This document shows, piece after piece, positions 27,615-35,263 of a DNA stretch of 64,000 nt. A program made the position numbers and the translations under genes. Origin of the DNA: Candidatus Thorarchaeota archaeon (GTDB taxonomy: Archaea > Asgardarchaeota > Thorarchaeia > Thorarchaeales > Thorarchaeaceae); contig JAIZWL010000001.1 of NCBI GenBank assembly GCA_021498125.1, positions 899,434 to 963,433 of the forward strand. The letters run 5' to 3'. Position 1 is the stretch's first letter; every line of letters starts with the position of its first letter. The notes under the pieces were generated by a model that saw nothing but the letters and a program-made list of their open reading frames with translations, did no database searches and was not told the origin of the DNA.

Positions 27615-29081
27615 ATGGCAATACTTGACGAAAAGGGTATCATACCTACTGAGATGCGCGGGACTGCACCTGACACCCCGAATGATATTGAGACCGCGCT
27701 GAATAAGACTGGCTACCATTCGTGTTCGTTTCCAAATGGATTCACTTTTGGTGTCAAATTTGAGGGGCTACATGGAACTCGCGGTGTCCATGTGGATGTT
27801 GTCATTTGCTTGGACTTGCGAGTCGCTCGTTTCGGCGCGAGTGGGCTTGCCATGCGTGCTGCGGTCCTTGAGACCGTGAATCGGACTCTTGATCAAATAC
27901 TGGTCGATGTGGGACTTGGCGGTCTATTTCAGGAGCAGTCTGTCTTGACGCCACGTGGTAAGGTCCGAATGCCTATTCTTCGTAGTCCTGACGGAAGGAG
28001 CTCTTCCTATGTTCATGAGACACGCAATATCTATGTGATCACCGACGGAGTGCGGCCCTCCATTGATCTCTCATGGTTGACGGACTCAAAGCGAATTGTT
28101 CCCGCCGCAGAGTTTGCTCTTCTGAGGAACAGTGATGCGCGTGCTATGTTGCCGGTCCTGACAGAGAAGGTCACTCCCGATAAATGGGTCGCACTAGAGC
28201 ATGCCGTGAAGACGGGTTGGTATAGTGTGATAGCCTTGGTCGGAGTTCTTGTCGGACTGGCGACCTTGGCGAACAGTATCAGTTTCGGTGTGGGTACACC
28301 ACTTCTTCCTCTCCTCCTGACTCTCTCCTCCCTCACAGCCTTTTTGTATCTGTTCAGGCAGAGCTCGGCAGATATTCAGCGCTTTGAGGGGTACTGCGTC
28401 GTGGAGCGTCAGCGCTTGGATGTCATTGGTGATAAGAACCGGATAGATCAAGCCCTTCGTGAGAACAGTTCGATGTTGTCCATCGTTGGAGACCTCAACT
28501 TTATGATCTCGCCTCTTATGGCCTCCGCGGCAGAACAGCTTAGGGCAGCAGACCTTGATGGAGCTGTGTCCTCTGCATGTTCGATCTTGGACGAGTGTGT
28601 ACGAAGTTCTCCCTCTCGCATCTCATCGGATGATGCTCTGAGTAGTGCAGATGAGGGTCTCGCCAAATTCTTGGGGCTCTTTGAGAGTCTTGGTACTCCT
28701 GTAGAACAAGAACGGCTCGCATTGGCCTATGTGGCTTTTACTGGGTATCCTGTGAACACTCTTACTGAGGCAGAGGTTGCAGAGCATATTGGGATTCTCA
28801 ACAACTCTCTCTTTGACGCTGGAATTCTGAGACCTCAGGTCAAGGAGTCGGTGGATGATCTGCTTAATGCATGGGCCATGAAGATGGCAGCAATGGATCT
28901 CACCCGTGAACTTGAGGCCGAGACCGGGTCCGCTGAAGAATCCCCCTCTGAGACCGATGAGGCTGCGACTGGGGATGAGGAGTTAGCCGTGGCAAGTGAG
29001 ATCGTGAGCGCGGGTCTCACAGAGAAGGACGGGCCCGCCATAGATGAAGAGATGCCTGTCATTGAAGCCGAGGATGCGTGA
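27615..29081 (+). CDS. Hypothetical membrane protein, operon gene 11
   Basis: The 488-residue protein has a ~195-residue N-terminal domain of mixed alpha/beta character, two hydrophobic helices at about 203-221 and 228-247, a helical C-terminal region to about 425, and a very acidic Glu/Asp/Ala tail. Such a tail often binds basic partners or mimics DNA, which would be notable beside DNA enzymes. ATG 27615 follows AAGGAGAGTG. Only one base separates its stop from the next start. No family recognised. Confidence 0.6.
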   Translation: MAILDEKGIIPTEMRGTAPDTPNDIETALNKTGYHSCSFPNGFTFGVKFEGLHGTRGVHVDVVICLDLRVARFGASGLAMRAAVLETVNRTLDQILVDVGLGGLFQEQSVLTPRGKVRMPILRSPDGRSSSYVHETRNIYVITDGVRPSIDLSWLTDSKRIVPAAEFALLRNSDARAMLPVLTEKVTPDKWVALEHAVKTGWYSVIALVGVLVGLATLANSISFGVGTPLLPLLLTLSSLTAFLYLFRQSSADIQRFEGYCVVERQRLDVIGDKNRIDQALRENSSMLSIVGDLNFMISPLMASAAEQLRAADLDGAVSSACSILDECVRSSPSRISSDDALSSADEGLAKFLGLFESLGTPVEQERLALAYVAFTGYPVNTLTEAEVAEHIGILNNSLFDAGILRPQVKESVDDLLNAWAMKMAAMDLTRELEAETGSAEESPSETDEAATGDEELAVASEIVSAGLTEKDGPAIDEEMPVIEAEDA

Positions 29082-29082
29082 T

Positions 29083-29757
29083 ATGACGGATAGTAACGGG
29101 ATTCTCTCACAGTTAGGCCTCTCCGGCCTCATTCATGTCTGGGGGCTACCTGCCTCGGGGAAGACCCTTTTTGCGGTGAATGCGGCTGCAACTGCATCTC
29201 GTACTGGGCGGGTGGAGTGGTTCAATTGCGATGGCAAACGAAGTTTTGTTCATTCACTGATGCAGGTCGTAAAACAAAAGCAGGGTGACCCAAGTAACGT
29301 CATGGTCTCTTTTCTCACGGACCGGGAGGATATGCTTCAGACCATTCTGGATCTTCCTAAATCGTTAGATGATGATGTCACTTTGGTAGTCATTGACCCT
29401 CTCACAAGGGTCCTTGATATGGCACGCACAGATCCCATTCTCTGGGGACGGGAACTCGTCGAGGACGTGCTCCCAGTACTTGCCAGTCTTGTGTTAAATC
29501 ATTCAACTGATGTACTCATCATCAGTGAGAGCCGGACGTTGATAGATCGAGGTACTATTGCTGTGCATCACTCAACTATTCGGCGTTGGAGCGATTTCGA
29601 TGTTCTTGTGCAACGCGGGATCTTGAGTGGCCGCTCTGAACTCATCATAGGCAATGATACTCCTACTCCCAGTGTTCTTGGTGATCTTGTCCTGCTCAAG
29701 TCTACGGGTCCTGACGTGATCGTACATGGGTCCACTGATTACTTTCAGGAGGTCTGA
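29083..29757 (+). CDS. RecA-fold ATPase, RadB-like
   Basis: A 225-residue single-domain RecA-fold protein with a good Walker A, GLPASGKT (residues 21-28), and Walker B VTLVVIDPLTRVL. It lacks the N-terminal helix-hairpin-helix, so in layout it resembles RadB, the short archaeal recombinase paralogue that modulates RadA. RadB often binds ATP with little hydrolysis. The open frame extends upstream to 29044, but ATG 29083 just after the previous stop is the natural start. It is the second of three RecA-like genes in the operon. Confidence 0.72.
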   Translation: MTDSNGILSQLGLSGLIHVWGLPASGKTLFAVNAAATASRTGRVEWFNCDGKRSFVHSLMQVVKQKQGDPSNVMVSFLTDREDMLQTILDLPKSLDDDVTLVVIDPLTRVLDMARTDPILWGRELVEDVLPVLASLVLNHSTDVLIISESRTLIDRGTIAVHHSTIRRWSDFDVLVQRGILSGRSELIIGNDTPTPSVLGDLVLLKSTGPDVIVHGSTDYFQEV

Positions 29758-29763
29758 AGAGTA

Positions 29764-30681
29764 TTGCTGCTATTGCCGCTCAAACGGATCATTCGATACC
29801 TCATCATCGGTGTCTTGTTGCTAGTCTTTGGAGGACACGCGCTGTCGCTCATTGTGTCGATAGTGCTTCTCTTTAGGCTGGGTAATCCCTTGCCTGCTAT
29901 TGTAGTGATAGGTCTCATGTTCTTTCTATCGTGGTTTGAGGGGCATGTGCGACTACATCAGATTATCCATCGAGTCGTCCGTATGATCACTCTGGTCGCT
30001 GTAGGATTCACAGCAGTGACGACATTTTTCATCTGTCTGGGATTTGGGTATGCAGTTGCAGTGGCCGCGCCTCTCGTGCTTGTCATACTTGCAGCAGTGA
30101 TGAATGACTGGTCAGGTCTACAATCGTTCTTCTCCTTGAAATTCATGGTCCCACGGAAGACCACCGGCATGGGTCTCTTTGCGTATCTCCTGAATTCCGA
30201 TCCCCCCGCTAATACCGAGATCATGATCACATCGTCTGATAGCTTTGATCTGCTCTTTCGTCTGATTGCCAGTCGCCCCCTGCTTCCAATCTCTCTTGTT
30301 GTCTACAGGGACTTTGTTGCAATTGTCTTTCGAATCGATGACCCCACACTCCTGTCAAAGACCCATGAGCTCTTGCGTTCGTGGAGTATTGATCTGGCGC
30401 CCCCCTCCACTCTTCTAGCAAGAGCGATCATAGCAGGTCCTGCCCTCATAGGCCTGTCCGAGTCAACAGAGTATATGCTCTCCTCCGATCCCGATACAAT
30501 TGCAGCTCTTGTAGAACGACAAATTCCAGGTATGATCGTGACCAGTAGTTCTGGTGCTATTGCTGTTGCTGTTCCAAGTGAGAATGCAATTGGAATGACT
30601 GGTGTCCCCGTTTCCTCGTCTATTGTTGCAACCGCTTTCCGAAATCAAATGATTGCCTCCTTGGTGATGAACGATGTCTGA
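29764..30681 (+). CDS. Hypothetical membrane protein with about four helices, operon gene 13
   Basis: A 305-residue protein with about four hydrophobic segments in residues 9-110 and a ~190-residue soluble domain. The start is TTG 29764, 10 bases after AGGAGG. Its stop overlaps the next start by 8 bases. It is the most membrane-embedded member of the operon and could form a channel or platform; this is inference and no family is recognised. Confidence 0.6.
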   Translation: MLLLPLKRIIRYLIIGVLLLVFGGHALSLIVSIVLLFRLGNPLPAIVVIGLMFFLSWFEGHVRLHQIIHRVVRMITLVAVGFTAVTTFFICLGFGYAVAVAAPLVLVILAAVMNDWSGLQSFFSLKFMVPRKTTGMGLFAYLLNSDPPANTEIMITSSDSFDLLFRLIASRPLLPISLVVYRDFVAIVFRIDDPTLLSKTHELLRSWSIDLAPPSTLLARAIIAGPALIGLSESTEYMLSSDPDTIAALVERQIPGMIVTSSSGAIAVAVPSENAIGMTGVPVSSSIVATAFRNQMIASLVMNDV

Positions 30682-31405
30682 TACTACCCGTTTCTCTCTC
30701 GACTCTCTGGCAATTGAGACCCGCCCTGTTCTGAGGCTCCCACCACGTGTGCTTCATAATTTCCTTGGCCGATTGTTGCGCCCAGGGGAGATCTCTCTCC
30801 TTCATGGTCCTGAGAGGGCACCGCTATCGCTTCTAGCTCATTGGATCTCCATCCATGCCACTTCTAGAAAGCATCCGGTTGCCTATCTTGACTCAGCCAA
30901 TAATTTCTCCCCCGTGACGGTACGTTCGATGTTGGCTGATGAAAAGAAAGTCAATGCTGTCTTGAAGTTGGTCGGTGTTGGTCATCCTCTTACTCTCTCT
31001 GACCTTGAGCGACTGGTCAAGCGAGCAGCCTCTATGGAGGGGCTTCGTCTTATTGTTGTAGACAGTCTCACAGGGTTACTGAATCTCTCAGGTACTCCCG
31101 GAACAGCCGAGCGCCAGCGGATGCTCTTTCGAAGCATGGACTCCGTACGCCAGCTGCTCGTCTCATCTGACACCCATCTGATGATGACCGATCACTCTTC
31201 TGCATGGTCTTCCCAATCGGCACCACTTGGTGGTCTTGTCTTGGCGCACGCAGTCGATTCCATTGTTCGAGTCATTCGTCTGCCTGAGACTAAGGAGATC
31301 TTTCGGCTCGTTATCGAGCGTTCTTCTGCACCCTCTGACTTTGGCGGAATTGTTATTCGTATCAATCATCGAGGTGTGATGTCCGTCAAGCGTGGAGGGG
31401 TCTGA
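30674..31405 (+). CDS. RecA-fold protein without a P-loop (RadB/KaiC-like paralogue)
   Basis: The 243-residue protein has the outline of RadB/KaiC-like RecA domains: a strand and loop SLLHGPERAPLSLLAHW where Walker A should be, a good Walker B LRLIVVDSLTGLLN, and a late strand LMMTDHSSAW. In the first loop GxxxxGKT has become GPERAPLS, so the invariant Lys is missing and nucleotide binding is unlikely. It probably serves as a structural partner of the two P-loop-containing RecA proteins. Overlap with the upstream gene and the 2-base gap downstream show coupling. Confidence 0.6.
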   Translation: MSDTTRFSLDSLAIETRPVLRLPPRVLHNFLGRLLRPGEISLLHGPERAPLSLLAHWISIHATSRKHPVAYLDSANNFSPVTVRSMLADEKKVNAVLKLVGVGHPLTLSDLERLVKRAASMEGLRLIVVDSLTGLLNLSGTPGTAERQRMLFRSMDSVRQLLVSSDTHLMMTDHSSAWSSQSAPLGGLVLAHAVDSIVRVIRLPETKEIFRLVIERSSAPSDFGGIVIRINHRGVMSVKRGGV

Positions 31406-31407
31406 GG

Positions 31408-32397
31408 GTGGGTGTTAGGAACTTTGACTTCATACCTTGGATCTGGTCTTCAGCATCAGAGATCGAGGGGGCGATCGCAGTTGACATGCCCAATTACCTC
31501 TCGCGTCGAATGGCTGTGATGCGTACACATGGTGGTCATCAGTCGGAGCGCATCCCTTTTGCGCACGTCACGGTGGCACTGAGTCTGATCAAGGCCACAC
31601 TCTCTGCCTCTCTCCTTCCAATCCTCATATTTGATGGTTCACCGGAGGCATTGAAGCGGCCGTGTAATCCTGAACTCCTGCATCAGGCACGAGACCTCTA
31701 TGATCGGTTTATTCGAGATGAGGACCCCTATGATGAGGAGATCGCGGAGCGTCTTACTCGAAGTCCCGCCCTGCTCAGTTACTTTGCACAGTCCCATGTT
31801 GCGGACATTGCCCGAGCTCTTGGCGTGCCCACTGTAGTCGCGCCCTCCGAGGCCGAGATGTATGCTGCGGTCTTATCGCGCGACTCGATAGTGACCACTG
31901 TGGTCTCGAATGATGTTGACGCTCTCTTGTTTGGTGCGAAGCATGTGACCAAGCAGTTGATCCTCTCACGTAACGAGCTTCTCAGAGTCACGATGGATGA
32001 TGTCCTTAGGTTGACCGGTCTCTCTCTCAGCCAGCTTCGTGACCTTGCCATCATCTGCGGGTGTGATTTTCATAAGGAGGGTCTGAAAGGGATCGGTCCG
32101 CGTAAAGGGATCGCTCTGTTATTGCGCCATCATGATCTTGAGCATGTCCTCAAGGCGAGAGGTCTGAGTAGTTCTCAAATTGAGCCGTTTATTATTGCTC
32201 GTGAGACCTTTGATGAGGCAGAAGGTATCATAGTAGAAGAGCAGATGCCGCGTCTGAGTCCTCCCATTGCCTCACGGGTTGAACGGTTTCTTCGGCCAAT
32301 CTTTGGTAGCCAGAAGGCTGAGCAGATTTCAGAGGATGCGCGGCGACGCTGGAAAGATTTTGGTATTGAACAGGCCTCTCTAGAGATGTGGTTCTGA
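31408..32397 (+). CDS. FEN1/XPG-family nuclease with C-terminal PIP box
   Basis: A flap-endonuclease-like protein of 329 residues, last gene of the operon. All seven catalytic acids of FEN1 have counterparts: Asp26 (AVDMPNYL), Asp76 (LIFDGSPE), Glu148 and Glu150 (APSEAEMYAA), Asp169 and Asp171 (SNDVDALLFG) and Asp220 (CGCDFHKEGLKGIG). The helix-hairpin-helix GIGPRKG follows. The C-terminus QASLEMWF (322-329) is an excellent PCNA-interacting peptide. The GTG start, 8 bases after GGAGGGG, gives the MGV N-terminus that FEN1 requires. Overall sequence is divergent, so this may be a paralogue of the housekeeping FEN1. Confidence 0.85.
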   Translation: MGVRNFDFIPWIWSSASEIEGAIAVDMPNYLSRRMAVMRTHGGHQSERIPFAHVTVALSLIKATLSASLLPILIFDGSPEALKRPCNPELLHQARDLYDRFIRDEDPYDEEIAERLTRSPALLSYFAQSHVADIARALGVPTVVAPSEAEMYAAVLSRDSIVTTVVSNDVDALLFGAKHVTKQLILSRNELLRVTMDDVLRLTGLSLSQLRDLAIICGCDFHKEGLKGIGPRKGIALLLRHHDLEHVLKARGLSSSQIEPFIIARETFDEAEGIIVEEQMPRLSPPIASRVERFLRPIFGSQKAEQISEDARRRWKDFGIEQASLEMWF

Positions 32398-32402
32398 ACT
32401 CA

Positions 32403-34268
32403 TCAGGCCCACGGATCGATCCATCTCCGTTTCTTGTAATCAAAGGCATTGAATAGAGCAGTGAGATGGAATGATCTTTTCCGGATGATCGGTTCGACTA
32501 TATGATGTTCAGCAATGTCTGCAAGATGCTCTGACAGAATTCCCCTGACGATCGCCTTTGAGAATCGGGGGAGCCGAATCTCTGCTATCACATTTCCCAG
32601 TTCTCTACGTTTTACATCTGAGTAGAGCACTCGGACCATTGGAAAGAGTTTCGTTATCCAGTCTATGAATTTCTTAATGGCCGACGCTTTGATTCCCTCA
32701 GCAGCTAGGAAGAGTGTCTCTGGCAGACCAATGTATTCCAACGCAGGATGATAAAGCATGTTCAGTATTCTCTTTTGAAGAAGTGTTCCCGAAATATTCA
32801 GCATCGATCTCTGTAGGTCGATCTGCTTCAAGAAACGTTGTCTATTGCGTTTGGTTGTAATAATGCCCCATAGTACGCTAATCAAGTCGACTCCGCGAGG
32901 TGTGATCCTCTCTCTGCTCTCGGCCGATGGGGTTGTTGCTATAGCCCGTGTCCTGATGCGGGGTGGTCTTCTATCGATCCATGGTGCAGTCCACTCGCCA
33001 GTGCCACGATCGAACAGGTCAATACGTGCTGAGATCGTCTCTAGTTCAACAGTGAATTGGTCGATCTCGCTAGAGAGTGACGGCGGACCACGTGATTCAA
33101 TTGGTTCAATATGCAATGTTACTTGGCTGCGTTTTTGTCCGATAAGCATACTCGTGATTATTCCATTATTCGGGGGTCTTCCTCTCTTTAGCGGACTGTT
33201 GAGATATCTGTATCTCAGACCCAATACTGAGAGCGATGGAAATGCGCATTCGATGATGAGATCTGCGACCCCATGACTGAGGAACTGGACCGCCATGGAA
33301 CTTGAAAGCCCCGTAATCTCTCTCACTTTTTCAATAGTGGGTTCGTTAAATCCGTGTCTTGAGCTCAGATATTCAAAGATGTCATAGATCTCTCGGCGTT
33401 GTAGAATATTGATCGGTTCCAAGAATGATTGGATCAATGGAAGATGTTCTCTCCGCCCGATGTTGTCTGCGTGTAACGTGATTGGGTGGGCTCCTAATAC
33501 GATGCTATATTTTCCAAGTTCGTTCCGTAGTGATTTCCGTAAAGAATTCAGAATGGTCGGTTCCATTAATCGAGTTGTATCTTGGCTCGTCACAGATACC
33601 AGCCATTCCGGAAATCGCTCTTGAAGAAGTGGGTCCTGTGGGGATACTATCGATAGGCTCTCTCGTGCGTTTTCAAAATGCCTCTTGTATTCCTCTGCTG
33701 TGATCTCGCTATACGATTGATCAATAAGGTGTTGTAGTATCTTTTTCTTTGTCATCTCAGTATGCCATTGCCAGATCTTTTCCAGCCACGGAATCCGTTG
33801 TCCTGTCAATTTTGCAGTAAGGCTGATTTTCAGAACCCCTGCTGCAAGAAGATTCAATCCCTTGGGAACCGTATGTTGATGGATACGATGGCTTATGTCG
33901 TTGAGCAAGATATGTCCTAGCGCTACTACGAGAGAGTCGCGTATTGAATGTTGCAAGGTTGGAGGTAATATTGACTCGAGCTTTTCCCTGACAGTATTCC
34001 CAGTTATCATAAGAGGTCGGTCGATCCCTCTGAACCTTTTGCTCACCTCATTGACTCGAAGAATTCTTTGTATCTCTACATTACTCAGTGAATTGCTCTC
34101 GATGCTTCTCTCGCAATATTCTCTCTCAAACACTGCTGTGTCCAGACGGAATTCTAATTGATCTATCTGAGTTGCGGCAACGCTTTGTAATGCGATGATG
34201 TCATCTATGATCCCATATTTACGAAGTCGATCCGTGGTCAATTTGAAGAACGTCAGAGGGGCAGGCAT
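32403..34268 (-). CDS. Large hypothetical protein convergent with the operon
   Basis: A 621-residue protein of unknown function. Residues ~300-350 (RREIYDIFEYLSSRHG through ITGLSSSMAVQFL) look like a winged-helix or helix-turn-helix, and the C-terminal ~150 residues are alpha/beta. Base composition is more AT-rich than the operon. It ends 5 bases from the operon's last stop on the opposite strand. The overall plan, a long helical protein with a basic tail, is loosely like the 690-residue protein at 43.2-45.3 kb, but I cannot prove relationship by eye. Confidence 0.6.
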   Translation of the reverse strand: MPAPLTFFKLTTDRLRKYGIIDDIIALQSVAATQIDQLEFRLDTAVFEREYCERSIESNSLSNVEIQRILRVNEVSKRFRGIDRPLMITGNTVREKLESILPPTLQHSIRDSLVVALGHILLNDISHRIHQHTVPKGLNLLAAGVLKISLTAKLTGQRIPWLEKIWQWHTEMTKKKILQHLIDQSYSEITAEEYKRHFENARESLSIVSPQDPLLQERFPEWLVSVTSQDTTRLMEPTILNSLRKSLRNELGKYSIVLGAHPITLHADNIGRREHLPLIQSFLEPINILQRREIYDIFEYLSSRHGFNEPTIEKVREITGLSSSMAVQFLSHGVADLIIECAFPSLSVLGLRYRYLNSPLKRGRPPNNGIITSMLIGQKRSQVTLHIEPIESRGPPSLSSEIDQFTVELETISARIDLFDRGTGEWTAPWIDRRPPRIRTRAIATTPSAESRERITPRGVDLISVLWGIITTKRNRQRFLKQIDLQRSMLNISGTLLQKRILNMLYHPALEYIGLPETLFLAAEGIKASAIKKFIDWITKLFPMVRVLYSDVKRRELGNVIAEIRLPRFSKAIVRGILSEHLADIAEHHIVEPIIRKRSFHLTALFNAFDYKKRRWIDPWA

Positions 34269-34294
34269 TTTCTCGTTTAACTTCCCCTAAACCT

Positions 34295-34385
34295 AAAAAA
34301 GCTACGCATCGCAACATCAAATCGTTGTCATATCGCGCCTAATTAACTACTTGTACCTATTATACCCCTTTGCGTTATTAAGATT
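34295..34385 (+). promoter_or_regulatory. Conserved two-box promoter element, copy A
   Basis: Box 1 AAAAAAGCTAC at 34295-34305 and box 2 CCCTTTGCGTTATTAAGATT at 34366-34385, with the spacing found in the two copies at 16.5-16.8 kb. The implied RNA start is near 34412. A second TATA-like TTTTTTATAC follows at about 34407-34416. Confidence 0.6.
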
Positions 34386-34522
34386 CTTATTATCCGGTCA
34401 TTCCATTTTTTATACGCTATAAATCGAGAACCGCATTAGGCAATAATGCTATGTTTCTTTGTATTCAGTCTATTAACAGCCTACTATATTCAGGCTACAG
34501 ATGTCTACAGAGGCAAGGAACG

Positions 34523-35119
34523 ATGCAGATCGATATGATGACTTTACTAATAGGAAACTTCTCTCTCACATTGAGAGTGCTCCCTATTGTCATCTTTTTG
34601 GCCACTGGCTTCCGTTCAATACTATTGCTCTCTGGCTTGAAACGCTCCCTGAGAACATGGACACGTAATAGAGGTCTCTCGCTGTTCACCATCTTGACCG
34701 CCCCTGGAATGATGGTCACGATCGGTATTCGCTATATGATCTCGACGCTACTTGGTGTTGACCTAGATGGAGTTGGCGTTGATACGACATTTGGCGAATT
34801 CACACCTTATATTGTCACACGAAGGACCCCACGAGTGTTTGTTGTTGTTCTCTCTCTCTTCTTGACCATGCTTCTCTCGGTATACATCGGTCTGCTCTTT
34901 CTCATACTTCCCGCGCTCTATCCAGTAGATCTTCTACTGGCAATTTTTTGTTGGTATATGGCGATTGCCATTCTGAGCAATAGTGCGATTCGCGGGGGCG
35001 ATATGGTCCTCTTTAGTTCATCACTGCGCCAGAGTCCTCGGTCCGGAGTGGCCGAGCTTGTGATCTTTGTCACGATAGTCTGTGTGATTTACTTTCGAGT
35101 AGTGGGGGTGCTAATTTGA
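34523..35119 (+). CDS. Hypothetical membrane protein, possibly an M50-like fold without catalytic residues
   Basis: The protein has about five hydrophobic segments. The stretch LTAPGMMVTIGIRYMISTLLGVDL sits where M50-type metalloproteases have PGVxxHExxHxxxAxLLG, so the fold may be related, but the His-Glu-His residues are absent. That comparison is tentative. The frame is open from ATG 34451; I prefer ATG 34523 because AAGGA precedes it by a few bases and the upstream 24 residues look non-coding. The gene is preceded by promoter element A. Confidence 0.55.
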   Translation: MQIDMMTLLIGNFSLTLRVLPIVIFLATGFRSILLLSGLKRSLRTWTRNRGLSLFTILTAPGMMVTIGIRYMISTLLGVDLDGVGVDTTFGEFTPYIVTRRTPRVFVVVLSLFLTMLLSVYIGLLFLILPALYPVDLLLAIFCWYMAIAILSNSAIRGGDMVLFSSSLRQSPRSGVAELVIFVTIVCVIYFRVVGVLI

Positions 35120-35263
35120 ACTCCAAAATAATTGATTTAGAAATGATCGGGATCCGTTGCTTACAGAGCCACCCCACACACCACACCCCAACTATCGTCC
35201 TTTCTCTTTCCCTTGGAGTCGGCTCGGATCCCGGTCCATCCCATATTCAAAGAGGTGTTGATC

